A stretch of 64,000 bases of DNA from Atkinsonella hypoxylon (GCA_000729835.1 JFHB01000028.1:1-64000), one strand, 5' to 3'. Counted from the first letter of the stretch, positions 1 through 12,299 are shown. Numbers and translations: made by a program. The notes: generated from the sequence alone by a model not told the origin.

Positions 1-22
1 TAACCCTAACCCTAACCCTAAC
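1..22. repeat. Telomere repeat tract (CCCTAA)n at the chromosome end
   Basis: Three and a half copies of the TAACCC unit open the window. The C-rich strand running 5'->3' inward is what a left chromosome end looks like, so base 1 is at or very near the physical telomere. The tract runs directly into the 345-bp repeat that begins the first retroelement. Confidence 0.95.
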
Positions 23-367
23 TAGGTGACTTTGCGTAAGATAATATCGGATATCTACGGTTGTTATGTGGGTAACATAACAACGTTAGCAGCTCCTTAG
101 TGCTAACCTTAGTTGACCTATAGCATAACCTGCTATTGTTATATTATAACAGGGGCCTATTGGCCCTAGGTTTCCCCGAAAATCCCGCAAATAAGTGGGG
201 CAGGACCTACTTCTGCACCTACTTATAGCGTGGATTCCCCCCTCACTTTACTCTGCCCTAATAAGCTACAATACAGGCAAAACTAGAGGAACTTCTAGAT
301 AGAGTCCCTAGTCGGCATACGTGTTATTGCTTATTTATCTGTAAATTAAAGCTGCTCTCTTGAATAG
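23..367 (+). repeat. 345-bp terminal direct repeat (pseudo-LTR), outer copy
   Basis: Matches 3830-4174 over its full 345 bp with no length difference. The differences I could read are transitions, for example gtgacttt here against gtaacttt in the inner copy. It is followed at 368-380 by a telomere-like remnant (cctaacccc). Confidence 0.88.
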
Positions 368-1889
368 TCCTAACCCCAATCTTTCTTTAATTATAGCACC
401 TACATTAGTTTAAAGTTTAAACGTTGTTAATGCCTCCTCTAAAGGGCCTGCACTAGCTAATGTATTAACTATTGCAGATCTTGTTAACGTTGTGCCTTAC
501 TTATAGCGTCTGTCAATTAGCAACTACCTTACAACTATCTATTGCATTGCTATAAAGCTATATAATGTGCAGAACACTATAGCACAATACAACTAACACT
601 AGGCTAAAGGGTCCTTCCCTGCATCTATTAAAAATGCAGTAAGGGATCTAAAAATCTAGTTCTTAAAAGAATTCCTAGGCTTTAAGATTAGGAGTCTAGC
701 TAACAGTTACCTTAAATTAGTTGTCTATAGTGCGCAAAAATATCTCCTTAAAGAAGCGTAAAAAAGAAAAAAGGAGGAACTCTCTACTCTTTAGTTGCTA
801 ACTTATTTTAACGAAATGCACTAGAAGAAACTTATCCTTAAGGTCTCTAAAAGGGTAAAAACAACGTTTAATACAACTATTAAGGTTAATAAGTCTAGGG
901 TGTCTTTTAGCTAAAAAGGAAACATCCTAGATAACATTAAATAGAACTGTAAATTCCTTTAGAATAAGGGTTCTACTTTACACTTTAAAGCAGTAGCCCT
1001 TACTAGAGCAATTGCGGATTGCTTCTTAGTTAAGAAAGTTAAAATATTAACGCTTAAGAAGGAGTCTAATACCACTATACGCAATGCTAACGCTAAGTTT
1101 ACTATAAAGGACGTTATTTGCAATAAGATGTAGATGCAGTTATATCTCCTTAAAAAAGAGCTTTTCTAATTAATAGGTACATTAAAAAACAAACGTTATA
1201 GTAATTCCTTAACTAATAAGTACATAAGGAAAAATAAAAAAGTCTACTTCTCTAAAAAAGAAAGGGAAGAACAGCTTAAACCCCTTTTACGTTATAAAAG
1301 GGCCTAAGAAAAATAAGGGCAAGAAGAAAAAAGCAAACTAATAACTATATTAGCTTTTCTTTAATGTTATTTAAAGGATTTTTATCTGTAGAACCTAGAT
1401 ATATATTCTATTGTATATAATAGCTTAATAGATAAAAATAGAGTAACAATTAACGCTACATTTAAACGCACCTAAGAGCTTAATTTACATTAAACAGCTT
1501 CCCTAGGAGTTTTTAAGCATAGTACTGTGTCTCTCCTAGAAGATATAGAATATATACTTACTGTTAATTATAAGTTTATCTTTTACTAAGCTCCTGCACA
1601 ATATAATGTAGAAAGAGCTAAAGAAGGCCTTTACTGTTAGATTAAAAATGCCTATTTCTTCTGTAAAAAAGATAGTAAGGAATATATCCCTAGATTCTAT
1701 ATTGTTAACCTAACTTAGAACCTACTGCACGCTTCTAAAGCAATTAAATAAGGAATAAATGCAGCAATAAAAGTAATTAATGCATAAGTAGTATAGGCAC
1801 TCTTAAGCATTATAATGTTGTTTAAAGCCTAAGGATTTATGTTCTAGACGAAAGTTTAAGAATTCCTATTAGTAAACAATCTAATAGTA

Positions 1890-2960
1890 AAACTTACAGA
1901 CAAAAATCTAGGTCTTGCAGTACTTCCTGTAGGGTAGTATAATATATAATGTCTTAAACTCCTTATAGATATAAATATATACTGCCTAGTGTTTATAGAC
2001 CTAACTAAAACTATCTATAACATACTTATTAGTTAAGTAGCTAATTAGCAGCTGCCCCTTAATCTTAAGAGGTACATTCTAAGAAAGACAAAAATAGAGA
2101 AAGCGCAATTCTATATAATTCTAAAAGTACACAAGAATCTATAGGCTATATAACCTATTGTCCTATTACACTTATAGGTTACTACTACTACCTTAGAAAT
2201 TATTAACTATTTATATTAGCTACTTCTTAAATATTTCCCTTAGGTTGTAAACTTATTAAAAGAGGTAATTAACTAGATTAAGAAAGTGCGTACGTTAAGT
2301 ATAGAACTAATTTAGATTTTAATGGGCAATATAACTGCGTTTTACACTAATATCCCTCCTAAAGAGTGCTTAAAAATTATTAGTAAACTTTAGGATAGGT
2401 TCTATTTAACATTGTTATCTATCTCTATAAGCTTAGTAAAAAAGATAGTTTGCTTTATAATAGATTACAATTTTTTAGAATATAGAGGGCAAATGTTCCA
2501 CTAATTAAATAGTTTAGCTATAGGTACGTTATACGCCCCTATAGTAGCTAACCTTTATACAGCCTAGTTTAAACATAAAGCTTAAGTGTATTACTAAGAA
2601 GGTATACTTTTATACAACTAGTACATTAATAACACACTTTATCTGTTTTAAGGCACTATATTTAATGCTAAAGTGTTTTATAAGAACCTAAAAATAGAAC
2701 TACTATACATTAGTTAGTTGCATTTATTAATATAGAATAAATTCCTAGATATTAAACTGTTAAGGATGCTAAATATTAGTTCTTACGTTATCTATATACA
2801 GCTCTTCTGTAAACTAATAAATTAACACCTCTATATACTCTAGTTGTTAGCTTACCCTTTATATATAAAGAAAGGCTTTATTAAAGCTAAGCTAATACAA
2901 CTTACTATAATCTGCTCTTTATATAAGTACTTTACAGATACTTATTAAGAATTCTATAGT
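1890..2960 (+). pseudogene. Penelope-type reverse transcriptase, decayed by RIP
   Basis: All motifs lie in the frame whose codons start at positions divisible by 3. In order: TDKNLGLAV (codon GAC at 1899), matching the Penelope RT1 block; KVHK followed by a degraded PIV block (from 2109); NITAFYTNIP (2328-2357), matching the family's D-x-x-x-LYTNIP motif with the first Asp changed GAT->AAT; an LNSLAIGT..APIVANLY block (2505-2560), matching the QxxGxxMG..AP..AN motif; and YINN at 2622-2633, which is the catalytic YIDD with both Asp changed to Asn by G->A. A thumb-like stretch follows (about 2790-3010). Many TAG/TAA stops interrupt the frame. The YTNIP block separates this RT from LTR and LINE types. 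Confidence 0.82.
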
Positions 2961-3816
2961 AATTTGTGCAGGAGGGGATATTCTATATAAACACTAAATA
3001 AATAGTTTAAGCAAGTAACTTATAACAACTGCTAATCTCTTCTTGCGTTTTATACTAAGAAAAGTGTAGTGCCTCTAATGTTGTTAGGCTATTACAATCT
3101 AGTGTAGAACTATATAGATGTTAAAGAGATAATTACAGAAGTAAGAATATTCTAGGTTAAGGAAGAGCTGCTAAACACCCTTTAAGAGCTGCTTATCTAA
3201 AGCCTTAGCTGTACAATAAGTCTCTTTAACTTAATGTTAGCCTAAAACAAGACAATTTTGCTCTTAATATTAGAAGCTACAGAAGTAAGTTAATACAGTA
3301 AAGGTAGAACACTTAAAATGCACCCTGCTGTAAAGTGGGTAAGCAGGCCTAGCTACCCTACTGTAATAAAGTAGCTGCTAGTGTCTTAGGAGTTAGAGCC
3401 TTCTAGCTAAGGCCTTCCGGCTGCTGTAACTTACCTCTAATCTTCGCTCTATAGGATCCTTATATAGTTGTATATATCTAAGACAGCAAACAGCATTGCT
3501 AAACTGTGCATAGGTTGTGTACTTCTTCCTGTGTTAGAAGAGGTACCTATCTGTGCTTATCTATATTAATGCACGCCTTTAGAAAGGCGCAGCTCCTCTA
3601 GGTTTCTCCTCTAGTTAATACTTACGCGTTCTAGTTTAGAGTGGGCAAGACTAGAACCCCCTATTGCATAAGTTCTTATATAACAGTTAACCTATTGTAG
3701 GGTAATTAGCTAAGCGTAAGATCCCTAGCGGCTCTTGTTTTTATTAAGCTTTTAAAATTCTATTTAACAAAACTTTAAGGATAGTTAGAGTTATTATGTT
3801 TAGTTTAAACTCGAAC

Positions 3817-3829
3817 CCCTAACCCTAAC
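3817..3829. repeat. Short internal telomeric tract between element body and inner repeat
   Basis: CCCTAACCCTAAC sits exactly at the junction between the element body and the inner 345-bp repeat. Confidence 0.8.
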
Positions 3830-4174
3830 TAGGTAACTTTACGTAAGATAATATCGGATATCTACAGTTGTTATGTAGGTAACATAACAACGTTAGCAGC
3901 TCCTTAGTGCTAACCTTAGTTAACCTATAGCATAACCTACTATTGTTATATTATAACAGGGGCCTATTAGCTCTAGGTTTCCCTGAAAATCCCGCAAATA
4001 AGTAGGGCAGGACCTACTTCTGCACCTACTTATAGCGTGGATTCCCCCCTCACTTTACTCTGCCCTAATGAGCTACAACACAGGCGAAACTAGAGGAACT
4101 TCTAGATAGAGTCCCTAGTCGGCATACGTGTTATTGCTCATTTATCTGCAAATCAAAGCTGCTCTCTTGAATAG
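3830..4174 (+). repeat. 345-bp terminal direct repeat (pseudo-LTR), inner copy
   Basis: Second copy of 23-367. It is preceded by a short CCCTAACCCTAA tract (3817-3829) and followed by five CCCTAA units (4175-4204). Telomeric sequence at both edges suggests that whole units were added at an open chromosome end rather than inserted into internal DNA. Confidence 0.88.
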
Positions 4175-4204
4175 CCCTAACCCTAACCCTAACCCTAACC
4201 CTAA
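4175..4204. repeat. Interstitial telomere tract, five CCCTAA units
   Basis: Five uninterrupted CCCTAA units in the same orientation as the terminal tract. They probably mark the old chromosome end onto which the retroelement was added. Confidence 0.92.
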
Positions 4205-4715
4205 GATTAAGTAGTATAGAAAGAGAAAGTAGGTATAATAGAATTAGTATAAAGATAGAGGGATTTAGCTAGCTTCTAGCTAAGTTCTAAGATAGTTAAG
4301 GGAGTTAAATCCTGTAGCGTTAGCCGCTAAGGGTTCTAGCTAGTAATTTAATTCCTTAGGAGTCTAATATTAATAATTAGTTAAACTAAAACGTTATTGT
4401 AAGTTAATATAACTTAGTAACTAAGTAATTGTAAAGATATCCCTTCCTTTAGTATGTTTTACTAGTTGCATTAGCCGCTAAGGGTCCCGGCTAACAGTAT
4501 TACGTCTCTTCTTGCTAAACCTAGCTAATCTATAGTTAGTTATGCTAATCTCTTTAGTTATACTAAAGACTCCTAGTTAAGCAATCACTAATTAGTGTTA
4601 GGAGACTAAGGGTTAAATTTATACTCCTTTAAGTTAGCCCTATAACTAGTTCACTAGTGCACTAGTATTTACATTAAAGAGGTTCAAATTTGGTTATCTA
4701 GGAGTCGTATCTAAC
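4205..4715. other. AT-rich subtelomeric spacer, no gene
   Basis: No reading frame. The only structure I see is a short direct repeat around the shared core ttagccgctaaggg, at about 4318-4345 and 4466-4494. Confidence 0.5.
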
Positions 4716-4889
4716 TGTAACGGACTAGGTCTTTGACCTAGTCTTGTAATATAGATGCCAATTGTACAAGAGTCACACGACTTGTACAATACGTATCCTT
4801 TTGCCGTAGGGGTCAGGTAGGGGATTAGGCTAACGCCTATATGGAGTGCGCAGGCATCCGCTATAGCCTAATTGGGCCACTCCGTAACA
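4716..4889. mobile_element. Solo LTR, 174 bp, with CTAAC target duplication
   Basis: The segment begins TGTAACGGA and ends TCCGTAACA, a near-perfect terminal inversion of the TG...CA type. It is flanked on both sides by CTAAC (4711-4715 and 4890-4894), a perfect 5-bp target duplication. No internal domain follows, so it is a solo LTR left by LTR-LTR recombination. Its ends resemble those of the Ty3 element at 6807 (TGTTACGGG), but the interior is different. Confidence 0.75.
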
Positions 4890-4937
4890 CTAACTAGCAA
4901 AAGAGGCTACATTATATACCCTGTTAGATACCTTATA

Positions 4938-5089
4938 TGCCTTAGGCATAGTGTTGTGCCAAGGGGGAATTGAGGGGTATCGGCGACCCTGATGTAAGTG
5001 GAGACTAATGTGCGGATGCGACCAATCAGCGGTCGTATCCACCCACGCAGGCGCTGGAATCGCACGATAGAATCATAACGATTCCAACA
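4938..5089. repeat. Dispersed ~155-bp repeat with 10-bp hairpin, copy A
   Basis: Starts at the palindrome TGCCTTAGGCA and ends TTCCAACA. It matches 17708-17864 in the same orientation. At 5014-5040 it carries an inverted repeat (GGATGCGACC, 7-nt loop, GGTCGTATCC). Confidence 0.7.
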
Positions 5090-5239
5090 CTATAGTAAGT
5101 ACGTAGCAGGCTTACCTCTTTCCTAGATTCCTACTCTCTCTTCCTTCTTAACCTATTGTTCTATCCCTTAATAGGTTAGTAATTCTACTAGCGCTATCTA
5201 CTAGTGCTATCTATTAGCGCTACATATATATATACTCTA

Positions 5240-6790
5240 CATTAGCGTTACAATATCTTCTAAGAATATTACAGCAGCTAATAGGGCCTCTATGCTAGTG
5301 TTAAAGGCAAAAGAGGAATATACACTAGTTATTGCTGCTAAGCTTAGTATAGATCTACAGACTATTAATTAGATATTTACAAGAGCTATTATATAAGGGT
5401 TTAATTATACTGTATAACCCCTTTATATTAATATAAGCTAGGTTACTAATACCTCTTATATTAGAAGACCTACTCTTTGTTAGAAGCTAAGCCTTTAATT
5501 TAAGCTAGTTAAAAAGGTTACTAAAGACTATTATAGAAAAGAAAAAACTACTACTAATCTTACTAAAGAGCTTAAGGAGAAAGGAATTAAGGTTTCTATA
5601 TTAATAGTCTTATAGACCTTAAAGCTTTTAGGGTACTTAAAGATAAAGCTAATAAGGAAGATAGGCCTAACAGCTTAAATAAAGAAAGCTAGGCTAGAAT
5701 TCTACTTAGCTTATTATTATTAAACTTTTAAAGACTAAAAGAATATAATTTAAACTAATAAGACTTTAATACTTCTAATATATTAAAGAGAAGAGTATTA
5801 TATATAGTAGAAGTTTAATAAGGCCTTTATTTAAAGCTATATTTATAAGCGCTAGAAGTTAGCAATAGAATTTATATTTTAAGGGTCTTTTTTATATAAG
5901 TAAAAGGGTCTTTATTATTGTTAAAAGCTAGAGACTATTGTAAAGAAAAGAGAAGCTAATAAGGTTCTTAAGGAATTAAATAAAGAGCTTAAACCTAGAT
6001 ATAAGCAATTATAGAAGCTTTCTAATAGAATAAACTAACTAAGTCTTTATAATAAGCCTAGCTAGAAGCTAAAGTAGAAGTAAATAAAGAAGATAAAGAA
6101 GCTAAAGAGAGAAGTAAAGAAGAAAGAAAAGAAGTAAAATAAAGGAATTAATTAGTTTTAATATTAGAAAGAGATCTTAAAGGCTAAGCTACTTCTATTT
6201 ATAAAGGAATATTAAAAGAAGAGGCTAAATATAATTATATTAAAAGATAAAGCTCCCCCTTATAGTTATTATTTTTAATAAATAGTCTATAATACTTAAG
6301 AGGTTTAGAAGATACTATAGCTAAGGAACTTACCTAATTTAAACGCTATTAAGCCTACTTAGTAGTATTTAAAGAGAATAATAATAAGGAAAGAAGGTTT
6401 AAGGAATAGAAAAGAAGCTATTAAGGCTTAAGAGAAAGCTTAAGAAGAGTTACTATAAAAATAGATATAAGCTTAAATTAAAAGAATCCCTTATTATATT
6501 AAGGAAATAATTCGCTTAAAGGGGGATAATAACTATTATAAGGATTATTAAGGCTGCTTTAATAGTTAGAAGGTTTATATAAGGCCCTTAAATTTATTAA
6601 ATTTAGAAGAGAAAGAGGATATAGAAGAGAAAGAGAATATAGAAGAGGAAGAGAATGTAGAAGAGGAAAAGAATATAGAAGAGAAAGAGAATGTAGAAGA
6701 GAAAGAGAATGCAGAAGAGGAAGAGAATATAGAAAAGGAAGAGGATACAGAAGAGAAAGGAAGAGGAAGAGAGCTAGGCAGAAGAGGCCT
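5240..6790 (+). pseudogene. Tc1/mariner-type DDE transposase, RIP-decayed
   Basis: Read through TAG/TAA stops, the plus strand gives a helix-turn-helix N-terminus, then IIQTNKT near 5740 (the WTDE block carrying the first catalytic Asp, now Asn), and an APPYSYYF block near 6250 (the second Asp region, DGAPxHxH). Next comes LPNLNAIKP near 6330, which matches the SPDLNAIEP motif holding the last catalytic residue, followed by a WYLKR-like end. The frame shifts in places. The tail is an acidic tandem repeat (6606-6770). No intact terminal inverted repeats were found by eye. The Ty3 element sits immediately downstream and may have landed inside or next to this element. Confidence 0.7.
6606..6770 (+). 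repeat. 18-bp tandem repeat coding a Glu-rich tail
   Basis: About eight copies of an 18-bp unit (consensus gaagaggaagagaatata) at the 3' end of the transposase frame. They would code for EEEENI-type repeats. Unit-to-unit differences are mostly A/G transitions. Confidence 0.75.
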
Positions 6791-6806
6791 CTAATACTAA
6801 TAATAT

Positions 6807-7049
6807 TGTTACGGGATAATCATACAGACCCGCAGGTCACTAGTGCACGTGACCGCAATTATGTATAAGTAGTTAGAAGCAACACTTAGGTAGTTAGATT
6901 AAACAATTAACTATTATTTACTAGAACACTATTACTAAATGCTTCTTACAGTAACTCTTACAACTTCTCTTATAAATCTTTATATAACCTATTAAATCTA
7001 ACAACCTATTGTTACTTCTAATAAACCTATATTAGATTCTACTGTAATA
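6807..7049 (+). repeat. 5' LTR of the Ty3/gypsy element
   Basis: 243 bp, starts TGTTACGGG, ends GTAATA (GTAACA after a C->T change). Same length as the 3' LTR at 16514-16756. Confidence 0.9.
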
Positions 7050-10000
7050 AGTAGTAGCAATTGCTTCTAATTGTTGCTAACTCTCCTTAAGCTTAAAAAG
7101 CTAAAATTGCAATATCTAAGATAGAGTAACTTTAGAAGAAGCTTAGTAGAAAAAACTATATTTCTTTTACTAATAAAGAACTTAAAACTATACACTAATT
7201 CTATAAATTTTACTGCTAAAATCTAGATTTTTAGATTTAAAAAAGGGATCTTATACCTTAGGAGAAAAGAAGCTTACTACTTTATCTTACTTACTATAAA
7301 TTTATTAATAAACAGCTTAAATTATATAACTAACTTAAGCTAGTAGAACTACCTTTTTACTAAAATACTATTAACGCTTCTATAGTATAGTAGGTATAAA
7401 GGTAAATTAATAGAATTATTAATAAGGCTAAATCTACTAAACTTCTTATAGATTTACTAATAGTAATGCTAAAAGGAAAAGCTAAGGCTAGATTATCTAG
7501 ATTTAATAGCTTAGAAGATATTATCTATAAAGCTAATGCTAGTTCTACCTAGAATATTAAAGGAAAGTAAGTATAAAGATCTAGATTTACACTACTTACT
7601 AAGGACCTAAATCTATTAGATATACCTTAAACTACTAAGAAGAACTTACTAATTAAAGAACTAGCTAAAATCTTACTGCTTTTATAGGCCTACTAAAGGT
7701 TTTATACCTTTAGGCTAAAGTAAAAAGTAAAGAAAGCAGTAAATCTACTTAAAAAAGGGAACTCTTTACTAAAATAGCTTATAGGTTTTTCTATAGAAAT
7801 TAGTAGGTAAATTAGTAGAATTAAAGAAGAATTAATTAATAAAATTAGTAAATTATAGAGAGAATTAAACAATAAAATTGCTGCTCTTTAGGTAGAGTAA
7901 TAATACTTAGCTTAAAAGATAAAGACTATACTTAAGCCTTAGAATAAATATAATAAATAATACTATACCTAATAAGGCTTTTAGCTTAAGAATTATAGGT
8001 AAAGAGCTTCTAATTCTTACTTACCTCTAAAAGATAACTAAAACTAGAAGTAAGGTTAAAAGTAACCTTTAAGTAAAGGAAACTATATAATATAAAGATA
8101 CTTTAAACACTTTAGTACTTTTCTAAAAGAATAAAAGCTACTATAATTTCTAAAGAATTTATTAAAGTAATACTATAATAGTAAAGCTAAGAAAAGCTAA
8201 GATACTAAAAAAGACTAAAATTAAGTATTTAGTAACTTTAAATATTAGTATATAAATTAATAGGTACTATACTATATTAAAAATAATAATCTCTAGCTAA
8301 ATCTAGTAGATAAAAGGCTAAATCTATATTAAGAATAAAATAACTAAAGTAATATATAGTTTTAAACCCCTAAGGAATAAATAAATTCTATATAGAAAAT
8401 TACTAATATTAGTTACTTTAAACCCTTTAACAATAGAAATATCTATAAGCTAATTTTATATAAAGAAAAGCATACTATTTTCTACAATATAGAGCTATAG
8501 ATCTAAGCTATTAAAAACTACTATAGCTATAGTGTAATTAACGCCTAAGAAGCTATTTACATTAAGCTCTAAACTCTCTTTAAAGGGAATATATTAATAT
8601 AGTATAGGCAGTATCTAGATTACTATAAAAAAACAGCTATTTTTAGCAGTTTAAACTCTATTTATACTACTATCTATAAAGAATTTAGTATATAGATCTA
8701 GAATACAATAATATAGCTAAATTTAGCTAAGTTTATAGAGTAAAATATAATTAAAGAAAAATTATTTAGGGAATTTACCTCTAGAGTATTTTAATATACC
8801 TATATAAATAGTAAAACTACTAATCTTTAGCTCCTTTTAAGACTCTATTATAAGCTATACCTAGAATTATAATAGCTATACTTAATTCTAATAGTAAAAG
8901 ACCTAAGATCTATATATATTACTATAGTAAATAATAAGGTTAAGGATCTATAAGAATGCTTTAAGGATTTAGAAAAATAATAAAAATTAGAAGACTATAA
9001 GAAAGGTACTAATACCTACTATACTTAAAGTAAATCTAATAGTAAGAACTCTAAAAATAATAAAGCAGCCTAAAGTAACTAAGCTAATTAGAATAGAAGT
9101 AATAGTTAATTTTAGTTCTAACCTCTATTCTATAAAAATTACTAGGATAATTATACTTAATACCTACTATAAAACTAAAGGAATTAGCTGCTAAGAGAGC
9201 AGTAACTCTAGCCTTAGTAGAACTAAGATTTAGAGGCTAGCTAGAATTATTAGCTAAAGCTATAGTATTCTTAGTAGCTTTAATGTTTTTAATAATAGAG
9301 CTTACTATAGAATAATAAGGAATATATCTATATAATAATATTTAAAGATAAATCTAACTAAAAAGACTATAAAAAGTACCTTAAAAGCTATAAATACTAG
9401 CTAATAGAAGAAGAAGAAATAGTTAATACTAAGGAACTACTAATTAGCCTAGAATTTAACTTTATTAAAACCTATTTTACTAAAAGTAAAGAAAAGTAAA
9501 AGAAAAAGGTTTAAATAAAGGTAAACTAAAAGGATTTATAGAGAATCTAAATAAAGTAAGTAGTTAAAGTAGTTATAAAGCTATAGCTTATTAAATCTAG
9601 TATTCTAAAGTTAAATTCCTTTTTAAAGATTTCTATTTAATTCTATAATAAAAAACTATTATATTAAATCTACCTAAATACTAGAACCTTTTTAGTATTA
9701 GTTAATAAAGTATAGTTAACTTAGTTTAGTTAGAATATAAAATAGGTAAAAATAGAGCTAAAACTAGTTACTAAAGTGCAATTATTCTTCTATATCTCTA
9801 AGATAGCTATATTTAACTTCTATATCCCTAGATCTATATATAGCGTACTTATAACTAGCTATTTTATAGTTATAGCTAACGTAATAAGTAACTTAGAACT
9901 AAAGCTTCTTCTAGGTTTAACCTTTCTCTATAATTATAGTGTTAAAATTAATTTTATTTGCTTTAAGGCTACTATTAGGTCTATTTATAATATAGTTATA

Positions 10001-10599
10001 GAAATAGGTATCTTTTAGCTAATTTTAAAGATTCTATATTAGAATATAATAGTAGTATAAGCTGTAATAATTCCGCTAAAATTGTAGAAGTATATTTTAG
10101 TTAAATAGAAGAAGGTACTAGCTAATAAGAAAGCTACTGCCTACTATATATACTTAAAATCTAACCTTATTCTAGATATATTGCTTAGTATAACTAACTA
10201 AGAATAAATAGTAGCCTATAACTATTTAGATAAATTTATTATAATCTAAAAAAATTAAAAGGTTATCTATCTTTAGTATAATAAAGAGCTTAAGGCTAAC
10301 TATATAATTATAAACCTATTTAATTTATATATATATTTTTCTAAGGATATTACACCTAATAATAGTCTATTGCCTATAGAAGATTATAAGATATAGAAAG
10401 AAGGTAATAGTAGTAGATTTAACCTTAAAAAAGTTAATAATAGTATCTCTATATATAGAATCTTTTATCTTAAGGATGTACTATATATCTATAATAAATA
10501 TAAGGTTAAGGTAGAAAACTTAAACCTAGATATTACAACTAAGCTTATTAACTTAATAGATAAATATAATATTTATTATAATAGAGGTATTATTTCTAT

Positions 10600-12090
10600 A
10601 CCTAAAGACTAGTATATAAGAGTAGATTTAGTAGATAGATAGTAGAAGCAGCTAAAACCTATTTAAATCTACCTACTAGAAGCTAAAGATAAAGCTAAAC
10701 TAGATAAGGTTTATAATAAGCTATATTTAAGTAGAAAGATATTATATTTAAACAACCTAGTAGCTATAGCCTACTTAGCCTTTATAGTGTAGATTAAAAC
10801 TCTAATAGAAAGAAAAGAATAAGTTATAGTTAATATAAGGCTGCTTAATAGTGTAGTAATGCTAAATATATACTTCTTACTAGATTAATTAGATATTATA
10901 GTAGATATATATAGTAAGAAGATATTTTTACTCTTTAATATATTAGGGTTTTTTTACTAGCTTTCTATAAAATAAGAGCACTAATCTTATATAGTAGTAA
11001 TATTAAAATAAGGATTAAAAGCATTAAATATAGCGCTTATAGGCTTTAAGAATATATTAGCTTTTGCTTAATAGTATATAGACTAATTATTTTAAAAGTA
11101 TTAGTATTTTATATAAATCTATATTAATAATATTATTATATTCTTTAACTCTACTAAAGACTACCTTATACACCTTAATATAGTCTTATTAATTCTAAAG
11201 AAAAATAAGTTAATAATAGCTATAAAGAAGTTATTTATAGGCTACTTAGCTATTTAGCTATTAGGTTTTATTATTAATAGCAATAGAATTACTAATATAA
11301 ATAATAGACTAAAAGCCTTTTAAAAACTTAAGTTTCTAGTAGATTTTATAAATCTAAAGACCTTTATTAGTATAGCTAGCTTTTTATAGAAAAGTATTCT
11401 ATAGTTTAATATATAAATTTACTTACTATAGAAATAAAAAACTACTTTACTATAAAAGCTTTATAAGAAAAGCTTAGCTAATAGTTTACTAAAACTAATA
11501 CACTAAAAGAAAGCTTAAGAAGTAATATTTTTACTAAAACCTAAAAAAAAGAAAGTATTTTAAGAGGTAAAGGTATACCTTAATAAAAACACTATTCTAT
11601 AGTACTATAACTTTAGTAAGTATTTATTCTTTAAAGTTAACACTTATAAAGAAGAATTTAGGCTCTTTATCTTTTAGCTTATAGGTAAATAGAATAGTTA
11701 TAGTATACTTAATAAAGACATTAAAAATAATTAGCTTTAACTAATTCTTTTCCTCTTAAGATATACTTTTAACCTAAAGAAACACTATAGATTAACTAAG
11801 GTAGAGGTAGCTGTAATTATATAGAGTGTTTAAAAGCTATAGAAAATAGTTTAATCTAACTGCTATACTATTAATATTATTATAAACTACTTACTAATAA
11901 AAGAAATTATTAAATATACTTTACTTACTACAATAGATCTAGATAAGGTTAACTTAAAATTAGCTAAAGTAGCTAATTATCTATTGTAATTTAACCTAAG
12001 AGTTTTCTATATACTAAAAGTGCTAAATGTAGTGCTAAATATACTCTCTAGGTTGCTAGTTATAGTTTTATACTAAAAGAAGGCTTATAA
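10600..12090 (+). pseudogene. Ty3/gypsy reverse transcriptase and RNase H, decayed
   Basis: Around 11118-11140 the frame reads IYINNIIIF, the YIDD catalytic box with both Asp changed to Asn by G->A. A downstream block at about 11780-12060 reads LTKVEVAVI..SVQKL, then YLLQFNLRVFYILKVLNVV. This matches the Ty3 RNase H pattern T-x-x-E-x-x-A-[IV]-x-W and the L-x-R-x-F-x-x-G...N-x-x-A-D-x-L-S-R end. In-frame stops are TAG/TAA. Confidence 0.8.
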
Positions 12091-12299
12091 TAGTAAATTT
12101 AATAAGCTTAATATAAATGCGTTTTTCGCTAAAAAATATAGCGCTATAGTAGTATTAAATAAAGGTTTAAAAGAGAAAATTATTTAAGGCTATAGTTTTA
12201 ATCTAAAGCTTAGTAGAATTATAGAAGATATTAAGGACTTTTATAAAAAGTAGAATTAGTAAAATTAATAATAAAGACTAAGGATTTTGCTGTATAAAT

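Larger units (their letters stand above)
23..4174 (+). mobile_element. Telomere-associated Penelope-like retroelement, RIP-decayed
   Basis: A ~4.15-kb unit bounded by two 345-bp direct repeats (23-367 and 3830-4174) and set among telomeric tracts (1-22, 3817-3829, 4175-4204). The body encodes a decayed reverse transcriptase in a single frame (see 1890-2960). I see no GIY-YIG endonuclease after the RT thumb, and no capsid or integrase. Endonuclease-deficient Penelope-like elements (Athena/Coprina group) are known to sit at telomeres and to carry pseudo-LTR direct repeats, which fits. The sense strand points away from the telomere, so the RNA 3' end lies on the centromere side. That is the orientation expected if cDNA synthesis was primed from the exposed 3' end of the G-rich strand. 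Stops in the frame are almost all TAG/TAA, as RIP would make, so the copy is dead. Confidence 0.78.

Noticed and set aside
9776..10018. 80-codon ORF starting at GTG
   Set aside because: It is a chance stop-free piece of the decayed Ty3 polyprotein, upstream of the RT region, not a separate gene.
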